This document shows positions 42,828-53,527 of a DNA stretch of 64,000 nt, one piece after another (positions within the stretch are counted from its first letter, which is position 1; every line of letters starts with the position of its first letter). A program made the translations under genes and the position numbers. Source of the DNA: Pascua guehoae (lineage: Eukaryota > Basidiomycota > Tremellomycetes > Trichosporonales > Trichosporonaceae); NCBI GenBank assembly GCA_001600415.1, contig BCJX01000008.1, positions 1,165,494 to 1,229,493 of the forward strand. The letters are read 5' to 3'. Below the pieces are notes generated by a model. It worked only from the letters and a program-made list of their open reading frames with translations, searched no databases and was not told the DNA's origin.

Positions 42828-44981
42828 ATGACGAGCCCGATCCGCGCGGCGCGCACGATGGCCTACCTCGGCCCCCCGGGGACGTATGGCGAGCAGGTGC
42901 GTGTCGCGGCTGTGGGCTGCGTGGTGGTGCTGGGTCGTGGCTTTGTGGTGGTGGTGGTGGTGTTGCTGCTGCTGCTGCTGCTGCTGCTCCTGGGTGCGAG
43001 CGCGTGCTGGTACGGTGGACCGCGGCCGCCGTGTGTCGTGGGCTGTAGCAGGCTTCATATTGCCCGTGGCCGTGCTGCTGCGGACTGTTGTCAAAGGGCG
43101 GGAGGTCGCGCCCCCCAGCCATGCACAGTTGCACCTGGTAACGGGCGGCAAGGGCAGCTGCAGTCAACGCACTCAGAGTCCATCCTAGTTAGGCGCAGGC
43201 GACTACCCAACGTCCACGACAGAGCACAACTCGTGACCGGGACGATTCCACATGCTCCGATACTAATACTGACCACCAGGCCGCGACGCGCTTTGCACGC
43301 CGGCTCGGCGGGGGGCTCGAGCTCGTGCCGTGTCCGACTATCAAGTGTGAGTCGGGTGCCGGGAGTGGTGCGACAGACGTGGTCGTCGGACAAGGGACGA
43401 GGGGCAGGGAGGTAGCGGGGGTCGTGATTGAGAGAGACTGGGCGTGCCATCACTGGCATGGTTTGGACGACGACCGCGAGCCTTCCCATGCCGAGCTCGT
43501 CGGTACGCCGTTCGACCTGGAGTATGCGAGTCTTGTCTGGCCATCTACTGCTGAGCTGCCACAACCGTCACGACTCGAGCAGGCTTGCGGCCTCGCTGCT
43601 GCACCCGATGGGGAGCGGCCAGCATTGTGCCTTGGTGTCACACTCTGCCCTAGTCTGCCCATCGGCCTATCCCCGGCGAGCCGGCCGCCCTCCGGTCCTG
43701 TTCTCGGACACCAAACCCCTTCATCCCATCCTGCTCTATGCCCCGACCAGACTCTCCCTGGCCACGCATCCTCATGCCGACATGACCCACTAACGCCAGC
43801 CATCTACACGCACCCGGCAGACTACCTCGTCATGCCCCTCGAGAACACGCTGCACGGCACCGTCCTCGAGACGGTCGACAGCTTGTTGTCCTGTCTTGGA
43901 GATGACGCGGGGCCGAGTTCTCAACCCTCCCAACCACCCCAACCCTCCCAACCACCCCAACCATCCCAGTCATCTCAATCCTCCCAACCTTCGCCCCCCA
44001 GCCGCCACCCCCGCGCCGTCTCCGACACCAAGCTCCGGATCGCGCACCAGCTCGTCGCCCTCCCCGGCGTGACGCTCGCCGACATCCGCTGGGTCCGGAG
44101 CCACGAGCAGGCCCTGGGCCAGAGCTCAGCCTGGCTCGACCGCCACTTGCCCCATGCCGAGCGTGTAAAGTGGGCGAGCACGGCGGGGGCCGCGCAGAGT
44201 CTCGTCGACGAGGGGGCGCGGGATGGGGCGGCGATTTGTTCAAAGGCCGCGGTGGGGGGGTTGAGTGTGCTCAAGGATGGGACGCAGGGGGTTAGTGGTG
44301 AGTCTGGGTTGGGGGTGGGTTGGGGTGGTGGTTGGTGGTTGGTGGTTGGTGGTGGTCGGCGGGTGGTGGTTGGTTCGAGGCGCGGTTTGGGTAGGGGGGT
44401 GGAAGCCGAGTGCGGTGCAGACGGCTGGAGTGAGAGGTTGCAGGTTGCGGGTGGAACCAGGGATAATCAACCAAGCAAGAATGGAGTGGACGGGGTGGCA
44501 CGCACAGCGTAGAGACCCACGGCGAGGCACACACTGAGGGATACCCACGTTTCCATTGGGCTCAGGCGGAACCACCTCTGACACCACAGACAACTATACC
44601 CGCTTCCTCCTCCTCACGCGCCTGAGCGAAGCCGAGGCGGCCGCCGAGATTCCCACCGCAGCGACACAGCGCGGAACACGCGTCGCAGTCTACGCCTGCC
44701 GATCACCTGCCGAAGTCGGGCGCGTCGCGAGCGGGGCAACACTGGTGGCGACGCACGCGCGGCCGGCTCCACCAGGTGTCCGTGGCGAGGGACTGCGGCG
44801 GGCGTTCCCACAGTGGACACTAGTCGAGGTCGAAGGAGACGGGGCAGAGGTGGCTGGCGCTGCGCTCGTGGGGAGGTTCAGCAGCCGTGCAGACCAAGAG
44901 GAGAGCGACACAGACGATGTCGAGCAGAATGTCGAGGTGCCTGCAGAGGGAATGGAGACACCCACCTGGGGCCTCAATTAG
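42828..44981 (+). CDS. PHA2: Prephenate dehydratase
   Basis: Four exons: 42828-42896, 43280-43346, 43800-44297, 44566-44981; 349 residues, phases consistent. The enzyme converts prephenate to phenylpyruvate, the committed step to phenylalanine, in the cytosol. The N-terminal substrate domain shows AYLGPPGTYGEQAATRFARR, CPTIK, VMPLENTLHGTVLETVDSLL, SHEQALGQ and DNYTRF, all family landmarks. A Ser/Gln/Pro insertion (QPSQPPQPSQ repeated) of about 35 residues splits the lobe after DSLLSCLGD. The region after DNYTRF should be an ACT regulatory domain, but no ESRP motif is seen; the tail is Ala/Glu-rich and acidic. Introns 1 and 2 are long (383 and 453 bases); intron 1 contains a GTG and CTG microsatellite (about 42945-42990). 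Confidence 0.88.
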
Positions 44982-45329
44982 ATGTATAATCAGAAGACGG
45001 GCAGATTTTTTGGGACATGCTATGTACAGTGCATGCGATGCGGTACACCCCGTGTGCAGGAGCCGAAGCGCTACAACGATTAACAGGGTCTACATGATAC
45101 GGATCGGTCAGGAATGTCTGCCGCTGGCATGGAGGCGGCTGAGATGTGGCTCAGCGCTGATGATGGATCGAGTGGTGATGTGGGGGCAAATGCACAGGTG
45201 ATGATGGGCGATGGATGCGAGGGATGAGAAATGCCCGGTATGTGGCGGTGACTTGATGATGTTGTTCGTGTGCGGATGCGATGCAGTGGTGATACAGTGG
45301 CCACGGCGAGTGTCCGTAAAAAGTTCGGT
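44982..45329. other. Spacer between convergent genes
   Basis: 3' regions of prephenate dehydratase (plus) and the HSF-type gene (minus). Nothing else seen. Confidence 0.5.
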
Positions 45330-47799
45330 TCAGGTGCTGCGCTTGGTGCGCGGCTTCTTGACGTTGGGCTTGGTCTTGGATTTTTTGGTGGGGCGGTCCG
45401 ATTCGAGCGATGCAGAGTTGCGCTTGGACGAACGGGTAGATGCAGGGGCTGCTGGTGGGTTAGGCTACTTACAACGGGAACAGTACCCACGCTTCTGCTC
45501 ATCACGACTGTCGCCCTCGCCTGCGTTTCCGTTGGCATGCTTCTCCTCCGAGCTAGAGGCATCAATGCCACTAGCCATGTCCCGGGTGTTCAACTTGTTC
45601 AATTCCGAGTCCCTGGTCTTCCTCTTTTTGATGTTTGGTGACTGTGGCGCAAGCACATGGCCGGCAGGAGCAGTCGATCGAGTTGCGCGCGAGGTGGTTG
45701 AGCGAGAGGTGGCTGTGCGCGAGGTGGTCGTGCGCGAGGCGGATGTGCGCCACACTGACGAGGATGCCGCGGCACCGGACGACGAGGCAGTGTTTTGTGT
45801 CTCCTCTCCAAACTGTATGTAAGCTTTTTGCTCCGACATCAAAGACAGATACATACCTCTGCCACAACATCGCCCTGTTCGTCGTCGTCCTCGTTGTAAT
45901 TGCGACTGACGCCAAGGTTGCGAGACGATTTGCGCAAAGCGACAGTCCCGGCACGGGCCCGGGCGTTACTGTTCTTTGTCTTCGGCGTCGTCTGGAATCA
46001 GAACAAGTCATGGCATGACGCGTACCGAACGGCGGGACTTGGACCCATGGGGAATTTTACCCTCCCCCTTGCGCTTGAGACTTTCCATGAGATCGGGGCG
46101 GCCCCGCTGGAAAAGCTCGTGCTCAAAGCCGCACGATCTTTAGTCAGTAGTAGCCTGCTTCTCCCACCTACTGTTTGCTCAGTTCTGGCACGCGGAAGCG
46201 GCGAAAACCCCACCTGGTTGTCAGCAGGGAACTATTTTAAGTGCCATAAGAGTCTTACATGTGGAGCTGGCGGACAAATCCGCCGACGTCGCGTGCATCA
46301 GTGATGGCCGCCATGGCTGAGGGTTAGAAGTTGCATACCTGTTGGCCAACCCACCCTTGCTACCCTCAAACTGCCAGTCAGCGATATTCCTTCCACGATA
46401 TTTCTTTCACCCCACATACCTTGCTCTTGTCCTCAACGATGCCAGTGAGCCCATCTTCGGACCAATGAATCCACTTGGAGTACGCTGGGTCGTTGATGGT
46501 TCTGTGGTCAGGGTCGCCATGCGCTATGACTCACGACCAGAGTGCAATCTTAAAGTTGGACTTGGTAGTTGGCGTCTTTGGAGCCCTCTTCTTTGTCTTT
46601 TTGGGCTCAGATGTAGTGGGCGGAGTCTCGGTGTGCTGGTGATCGGCCTCGTTTAATTCGTCCTCGGCAGCTCCGTTGTTGAAGTCTGCCCGAAATTGGG
46701 GCGGGAGGGTTGGAGTCGCCAAGACTAAGGCCGAGGCAGCACCGGGGGAATCGTCGACAATCAGCGGCGGCACGTTGGCGAGAGCTGGGTCAATAGCGAA
46801 GCTTCCTGGAGATTGAGGAACCTCTGTTAAGGCCTCGACATGCTCGTCGTCACTGGCGTCGCTGGGAACAGGAGGAGGCGAGGCTTTGGGCCACTGTCGA
46901 AGGAAGATAAACTGCCGCTCATCATCGTCCGACTGGTGCGCAGCCTCGCTATCGTCATCGTCATCGAGAGAGTTCGGAGTGGACGAGCGTGCGTGGACGA
47001 CAGGAAGGGAGAGTTTGCGCTCTTGGCTGGAGACAACGCTTGGTACCGGTGTCGAGCGAATCCGCCGGAACGGGGGCAGACGTCCTTTGAGAGGCGACAA
47101 AGGCTTGGCTGGGGTGGAAGCGACTAAGACGACTGAAGACGACAAGACACGTGTCGGAGATGAAGGGGCGCTCGATGATAGCTGAAGGGGAGTTTCAGGA
47201 CGCGGGCGGGAAAGAACGGCCGTGGGCGAAATGTAAGGGGCTGGGAGCGTTTGAATGCTTGGGCCTGCGCCGTCGTCTTGGCCGAGCGTGTCGTCCCAAA
47301 AACCAGGCGGCCAGTAAAAGCTGTCATCCCACACGCCGCCCGCGTCCGTCACCGCGCGGAGGTTGCTGTACTCGCCAGAGCTCGGGATGGGACCCCAAGG
47401 GGTCGAGAACGTGTCCGTTAAGGCCGACGAGCTTGCCACCGGTGTCTCTTCGGGGTTGGGAAAGATGCCAAACGCAGTGGCAGGGGGCGTCGCGGAAGGG
47501 TCATTTTGGACATTTAACGTGGATTCGCCACTGGGCGTAGGGTGGAGGTCGTTGCCGCCGGCATCGGTCGAGGTGGAGGGAGTCTGGTCGGCGGCGTTGG
47601 CCGTGGACGGCAAATAGATTGGGTACCGTCCAAGGTGGAGGTGTTCCAGTCCAACCTGGTTCAAATCGTCCATGCCGCCAATGCGGAAGAGGCTGTCTTC
47701 AACGCGTGCGAGGGGGAGCGGGGACGCCGAAACGCCTTGAAGATGAGGTGGCGCCTCGCCGGGGTCGTCTGTCGGGATGGGGAATGGTTCAGAGCTCAT
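45330..47799 (-). CDS. Divergent HSF-type transcription factor
   Basis: Eight minus-strand exons: 47799-46535, 46501-46420, 46370-46364, 46316-46259, 46137-46026, 45991-45857, 45812-45473, 45451-45330; 706 residues. The HSF-type winged-helix domain (about 413-495) is assembled from five exons: NFKIALWSTINDPAYSKW, IHWSEDGLTGIVEDKSK, FEA (from the 7-base exon), DVGGFVRQLH and CGFEHELFQRGRPDLMESL. These match the consensus FxxKLYxxVxDP, I.WS.DG, FxxxVL, FVRQLNMYGF and FxRGxxxLLxxIKRK. The 420-residue N-terminus is acidic and Ser/Pro-rich (possible activation region). The C-terminus carries Thr/Ser-Arg repeats, a short Cys pair (GYCSRC) and a lysine-rich end (KSKTKPNVKKPRTKRS). Likely a nuclear DNA-binding regulator; it is not the canonical Hsf1 or Skn7 (no receiver domain). 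Confidence 0.8.
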
Positions 47800-47984
47800 C
47801 ACGCCAATGTCGAGGGTGCGAGCTGGTGAGCGAGGAAGGAAGGTAACGCCGATGGTGGTGATGACGAGAGCGGGGGAAGGCCGAGGTGTGGTGTAAGGAG
47901 TGTGAGCCGTTGAGAAGGCTTGTGATGAGGAAGGGAAGGTGGGTGGACAGGCGCTGCAAGCGACACTGAGAAGAGGAGAGGATT

Positions 47985-48003
47985 GGGGGGGGGGGGGGGG
48001 GGG
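47985..48003 (+). repeat. Homopolymer of 19 G
   Basis: Uninterrupted G run (C run on the coding strand of the HSF-type gene) about 190 bases upstream of its ATG. Confidence 0.9.
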
Positions 48004-49080
48004 TGATGAATGAATGGATGAAGGAAGGAAGGAGAAGTGGGTGAGAGATACAGGATTGAAATAGGGCAGAGGGAAGGTCGAGGAAAAGAGAAGAGAATTA
48101 TGGCAGAGGTGATGGACTGGGGGAAAGGGAAGGAAGGTGCAACGGGAATTGGGGGGTGGGGTGGGAGGGTGGTAATTAAGGAAGGTGGCCAAAAGGCAGT
48201 CGCGCAGAGGGTTTCGTGGGGAATGAGTTGTCACCGCCCAACCCCGGCACACCTCAGGTGCGTGCAGCTTACGAGCTGCGAGCCGTTTTGGGGTCGTCGG
48301 TCTGTGTGGCTGGGAGGTCAAGTGCAGTCTGGGTTTTGTATATGTAGTGTACAGTGGTGTGTTGGAGCATGTCAAAATCAATCCATCGTATCCTGCACAC
48401 ATTTGCATGGCCGTCACCCCCAAACTCCTTTGGCGTCCTTGCTCCACGGCGTTACCTTCAATGCCCTGTGTACCTGTGTACATGTGTGTCTTCCGCATCG
48501 GACCGGTGACCGGTGCCGGTGCCAGTACCTGCCATCGCTGATCCCATTCATACCGAGTAGGTCTGTGCACAACAAGGAACGACCATGCCGTCGGCGCGGT
48601 TGGGGGGCATTACACGTCGGCCCTGTGACCTGTGGAGCAGTCACGGTGAGTTGCGTCAACTCTCCAACTGGCATCGATCCGTCACACATCCAGGAGATTA
48701 TTTTCTCCATCGCAACCGCACTGCGCCCTAACCCCGGGGAAATTATTAGGACGGCATGCAGCTTCATTCAGCGTGCCTCTGGCCTCTGGTCTGATGCAGG
48801 AAGGGAAGGCTACCTTGCCCCATTGATATGGATCCTTCAACGACAAATGCCAAGAGCACCGGTATTCGTGAGTGGCTTGACATGATCGGCGCGAGTGATC
48901 GAGTGACCATGACCATGGGTGCTGAGCAAGAGACATTAAGGGGAAAATATAAATATACATATATAAAGCCACGGGCCATGAGCCTGGAGTGGTAGATGTC
49001 GAGATATACTGTTGCATTGGAACAAGAATGCGGCGAGCCCTACCCCACTGTCAACAATTGTTAGATGTCAATGCTGTACT

Positions 49081-49096
49081 CACACACACACACACA

Positions 49097-49128
<32 letters not shown>
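49081..49128 (+). repeat. (CA)n(CT)n compound microsatellite
   Basis: About nine CA units run directly into about fourteen CT units. Confidence 0.9.
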
Positions 49129-49129
<1 letters not shown>

Positions 49130-49627
49130 TGCCATGCGCTGTGGACCGCAGTGCGGGATTGTGCGTCACAGCAGAGCATGCCGCAGGATCGTTCGCGCGC
49201 TAGTCGCCTTGCATGACGGAATGCCCCTCTGATGATCGGCTCACTGTTTGACATGTCACCACACCACAACACCGCCATGTACCTGGTGCGAGCCACACCG
49301 GCGCCGGGTGCCGGTGGACCCCAGCGATATAGTGATCCAATGATACACGTAGCGATCAGACAATCAGGCACGATACACAAGCGCATACCGACGAGACGTC
49401 AGCCATAGAAGACGGAGGACAATAGAGGGCTAGCTGGCTAGAGGACAGAGGCGTTTTTGGAAAGAACGAAAGGAAGAGGACAATGGCGCCCATGATCGAG
49501 ATCTGTGCGGCGCGTGTCTTATTGTTCTCCGTTTCATCTTGTCCCTCGGCTCACTCGGCTAGTGGTCGCACACAACTCTTGGCGGCGGTCTGCTATATCT
49601 GCTACGTGGTGTGTCCGGTGCATCCGG

Positions 49628-49729
49628 TGTGTGTGTGTGTGTGTGTATGTGTGTGTGTGTGTGTGTATGTGTGTGTGTGTGTGTGTATGTGTGTGTGTGT
49701 GTGTGTATGTGTGTGTGTGTGTGTGTGTG
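49628..49729 (+). repeat. (GT)n microsatellite with regular TATG interruptions
   Basis: GT runs are broken by GTATG at roughly 20-base and half-period spacing, so the array has both a 2-base and a higher-order period. Confidence 0.9.
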
Positions 49730-50869
49730 CGAGCGTGCAGGGCACTGCAGCTTGCAGACGCGTGCATGGTACACGAGTCGCGTTCTCTCGGGTCCCTTTG
49801 CCGTCCACCTCTCGTTCCTCGATCCTCTTCCACTCCGTTGGCTGCCCGTTCCCCACCGCCGCTACTCAATGGGGCTATACAAGATCGCCGGTACCGCCGG
49901 TACGCCAGCTGCACCATGCACCAGGCCCCAATCTCGAATGCATCGCCACATGCCAGGAATTGTCGGTGCACGGACCCATCGCGTTCGGTGCTCGTGGGGG
50001 AGAACACTGGTGTCCAGCGGTCACATCATGGCCAGTGAGTGGATGAGTGGCCAGTAGCCAACATTCAGCAGCTCTCAGCGACCCCAGCTCCTTGATTCTA
50101 TGTCCCAATGGTACGGCACCACCATGCTGCCGATCTCACAACGCATGCATGCCGTGGTGGTCGAGACGTCCCGGCGGCGCCTCCTTGCGATGGATTGAAT
50201 GTTGACAATGCGCCATCTGTTCATAGCAGACAGCAAGTCCTAGTTGACGCGGAGAACCCCAGGAGGCCAGCAGCGTGAATTGCTAGAGTATTGGTCCCTC
50301 TTCCGCGTCGCCGCTCGGCAGCGCTCGACGGTATCGGTCGACAGTATTGACGGCGTCCCGTTCACACCTCGTCACTAGCTCGCGCAACGGGGCCACTTCC
50401 CCCATGCCCCGCCGTGGTGTATGGACGGATGAAGGTGGGCCTGCAGTGGTGCGGCGTAGCTTGAAGCGCCCTTCTGTACTCAGCATGGCATAGCCAGACG
50501 CCACTGCATGCGTTCAGTAGCTGTCACAAGCAGACCGACGTGATCAGTCAGCTGTCAGTTACATCCCCTAGCCTCAACCATCCCCCACCACCTCCTAGCG
50601 CTGCGACGCACATCACCACCCCTCACGACACATCACGGTGGCCAGAACGAGTAGCAACAGCAGCAGCAGCAACTCGCTCCCAAACGCCTCGCTCTCTCCT
50701 CTCTCGCCCCATTCGGTTCCAATACCCTCTCCGCCTGTCCTCTCCCTCTCCCTCTGCCCAGCTCGCAGCTACACCATTCGTGAGGGAATCAATACATCGC
50801 CCGATGCCAACCGGTCCCCGCCGACCACAACCGCAACGCTCCGTCTATGGGGTGCTGATGGTTGCGATT

Positions 50870-51382
50870 TTACTTCTTCGAGGCGGCGGCCTTGGCCTTG
50901 AGGACACGCTTGACAATGGTGGCCTCCTCGATGAGGAACGCGCGGGTGATGCGCTGCTTGACGCAACCAGCGCAGACCGAGCCGCCGTACGCGCGCTGAA
51001 CAGTCTTCTGGCGCTTCGAGATGGTGGCGTCTGAGGTGTTAGCCTTGAAAGGGGGGAGGCTAAGGCCAGCACAAGAGGCACCTGCACAATGTGCAAGCGC
51101 GCATCATGCCGTCCTTGGTGGGAGACTCACACTGGCGGGGGCGGAGCGCAGGGACACCGGCAAGAGCCTCGCCGCAGTCACCGCACTTGGGGGACGACTG
51201 TAACGTCAGTAACCTGCATGTGCAAATTGTTGTCGTCGTCCACGCCTTGCACACAAGACACCCACAGCGAGCTTCTTGAGGTGGTGCACGACGAGCTTGC
51301 CACCGGGGGTCTTCACGACCCGCCTGCGGTTCGAGGTCGTGTTGTAAGGCGTGCGCTTGCGGAGGGTAACACGCTGGGCCAT
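50870..51382 (-). CDS. RPL34: 60S ribosomal protein eL34
   Basis: Three minus-strand exons: 51382-51266, 51197-51131, 51030-50870; 114 residues. The start is [20 protein letters not shown], followed by [76 protein letters not shown] and [13 protein letters not shown]. This is the complete eL34 of the large ribosomal subunit, including the two Cys pairs (KCGDC and VCAGC) that form its zinc site. Length fits the family. Splice junctions fall after LA, and within the Tyr codon of RQYATISK. A probable 5'-UTR intron precedes the ATG. Confidence 0.95.
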
Positions 51383-51383
51383 T

Positions 51384-51762
51384 CTGCAAGAGTTAGTATT
51401 GCCAACTCGATTCCATTCGCAACGAAAGAATTGCCGTGCCGCCGCGTAGACTTGAACCAGACCCGTGCCGATCGATAGACGCGCAACGCCGACAGAAACG
51501 AGACGCAACGCCGAGACTACCCCCATTCCCTCCCTTCGCCGTCTTCCACGCACTCCCACACCGTCCCTCCCGTCCCCACAGCCTTCCCTCTCAACGCTCG
51601 CCCTCCCTTCCAACGCCTTCCCCTTTCCCGCCTCCAAACATCAACAACATCCTCCTCCCCGCGGGCAGTCTCTCCGAGCGTCTCGTTTATCGTCGTCGTC
51701 GTCGTCGCGTCGCGGTCGCGGGTCGTGGTCGTCGTCGTCGGTGGCGGTGGCCTCGCACTCAC
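51384..51762 (-). other. Probable 5'-UTR intron of the eL34 gene
   Basis: On the minus strand a GTGAGTGCG donor at 51762 and a TACTAACTCTTGCAG branch and acceptor enclose 379 bases. The acceptor lies one base before the ATG. The interior holds a GAC/GTC trinucleotide run (about 51690-51740). Confidence 0.6.
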
Positions 51763-53527
51763 TTGACGGGGTGCTTGACGGTTGAGTAGGGCCGGCTGCA
51801 GCTCTCAACCTTCGAAACCTGCCAACATCCAACCTCGTCCCAAGCAGCCTCGGTATTATCTCAGGGGGCGGGATTAGCTGCGTGTGGCGGTCTGAGTGGC
51901 CGTCGGAAATATCATTTTCGTGGATAGCGCCGACAGAAGCGATTCGACAATTTGGTTCCGCCCCCCCCCCCTGATTTCCGTGTAACCGTTTGTCTCATGG
52001 ATGTCTGACGGATGTCTGAGCTGCGTGCATGTCTGAGGCGCCAGCAAAACGACGTCATGCACAGATCGCCAGATCACCATTACACAAGTCGCGAATGCTT
52101 TCTCTAGCCAAGGACTATTCGCTATCTGTTACCTTGAACATACCGGTCAAACGTGAGAACACCCCTCCCTCCCCACCACACCATTGTTTAGGAAGATAGG
52201 TGTGGCAGCTGTAGAGCCCCACTTAGGCTGAGAGCTGGGAGACGAAGCTGAGCGGCTGATGAGCCTCGTTGCCATGCAGAGTGCTTCTTGTCCATGACAA
52301 CCACCTCTGGTGCTTGATGGTGTCAATCCAGATGTTTGGCCGAGACGACTCCACACGGGTCCAGCAGGGTCCCAGCGACCAGCGGTCCAGCATTCACTTC
52401 TGGTCTGCGACACTACTGCATCATCTGTGGTTGCTCTTCTGCGCAACTTGCAGTGTAGCCCCTACTTGTTGTAACCACTGGCGACCTCTGTCCGTCTCAC
52501 CATGCCACTCAGATACCACTCAACCACAGCAAAAGGCTGCCAGGCGGGACCGGGCAAGAGCGTGTGTGGCTCGAATTCGTATATCGGTTTAGTATGCTCG
52601 CTTGTCACTTGTGTGTGCGCGGGAGAGCGGAGTTCGACTCTCCGACAGAGAGATATCCTTTTTCGTCATGCGCCGGGGTTGTGAGTTCTGCTATTCTTGG
52701 CTGAAGTGCCCCAGTGAAGAGGCGGTGTGGGCGTTCAATGTGCCACAGCGTGGATGTGGGCTTTCCTGCGTTAGAATGACCTTGTTGCAAAGGACACCGA
52801 TGGGTACCAGCCGGGGGAGGTGACTTCATATCCAGCCGCGACACTGGGGCCTCGTCCCATCTCAAGCGTTCATGGTGGCCTCTACAAATCCCCACTTCTC
52901 AGACCAGATGTGGCTGCATTGATGGCTGTTGAGTGTGGCATGTTCAATGATCGTGCCGTGCTGAGGCCACATCCCAGCAGCGCCCCAGAGCCACACAGAG
53001 TGGACCGTGCCGTTGTCCATCGTGCGCGTCTGGTAGCGGTCCCGCACAGCATCCTACCAGCCTATTCTGAGCCGGTGACATCTGGACCGGGGCCTATCTC
53101 GTTCCCCAAAGCAACACCGTATGTCGATATACCGGTATGAGCTTTGGTGTATTCGCTTGCGTGCCTTCAAGAGAGCCGTCTCGTGACCATGATACCGGAG
53201 AAATGTCGGATATGACCACCAGTTGACAAGAACCGGCAGCGACTGTAGGTCGATCTGCCGGCCTCCCGGCCCCGCTTGCCCACTATGATGACAGCACATG
53301 AAACTCGGCTTTCGGAGCATCCGACTTCTCACGAACATGATGCACTAACAAGATACCACATGATTACTCGCTAATCCCGTGGATTTCACGGCCCCGTCGA
53401 TAGCACTAGGCGGCTCGTAACACCGACTGTTGACACTTGAGAGTTCTGTTACTCTGCGAGCATCACCCCATAACATATAACGAGTGGCACTCAACGTGCG
53501 GGACGTGCATGGCCCACCCTATCAATC
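51763..53527. other. Intergenic region upstream of the alcohol dehydrogenase
   Basis: About 1.8 kb with no supported protein gene. The start contains the promoter of eL34 and a C-run (about 51960-51970). A decayed tRNA-Asp lies at 52570-52652. The remainder has only short open frames. Confidence 0.5.
52570..52652 (+). pseudogene. Degenerate tRNA-Asp (GTC)
   Basis: The 3' half is intact: T arm CGGAG-TTCGACT-CTCCG followed by ACAGAGA. The D arm region TATCGGTTTAGTATG and loop TT-GTC-AC after stem CTCGC resemble fungal tRNA-Asp. However, the 5' acceptor strand cannot pair with ACAGAGA (about three of seven positions match). About eight extra bases (TTGTGTGT) sit in the anticodon arm, and the stem has a mismatch. 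It is probably a tRNA gene with a damaged 5' end. Confidence 0.6.

Larger units (their letters stand above)
47800..50869. other. Intergenic region with microsatellites
   Basis: About 3 kb between two minus-strand genes. The frame of the HSF-type gene stays open upstream to 48570 but without coding character (Pro/Ser/Thr-rich, C/T-rich sequence), so this is read as leader and promoter. It contains a 19-G run (47985-48003), (CA)n(CT)n at 49081-49128 and an interrupted GT array at 49628-49729. No gene supported. Confidence 0.5.

Noticed and set aside
47800..48570. 257-codon N-terminal extension of the HSF-type protein
   Set aside because: Translation of a C/T-rich leader (Pro/Ser/Thr/Leu runs) containing the 19-base homopolymer; the internal ATG at 47799 starts a more protein-like sequence.
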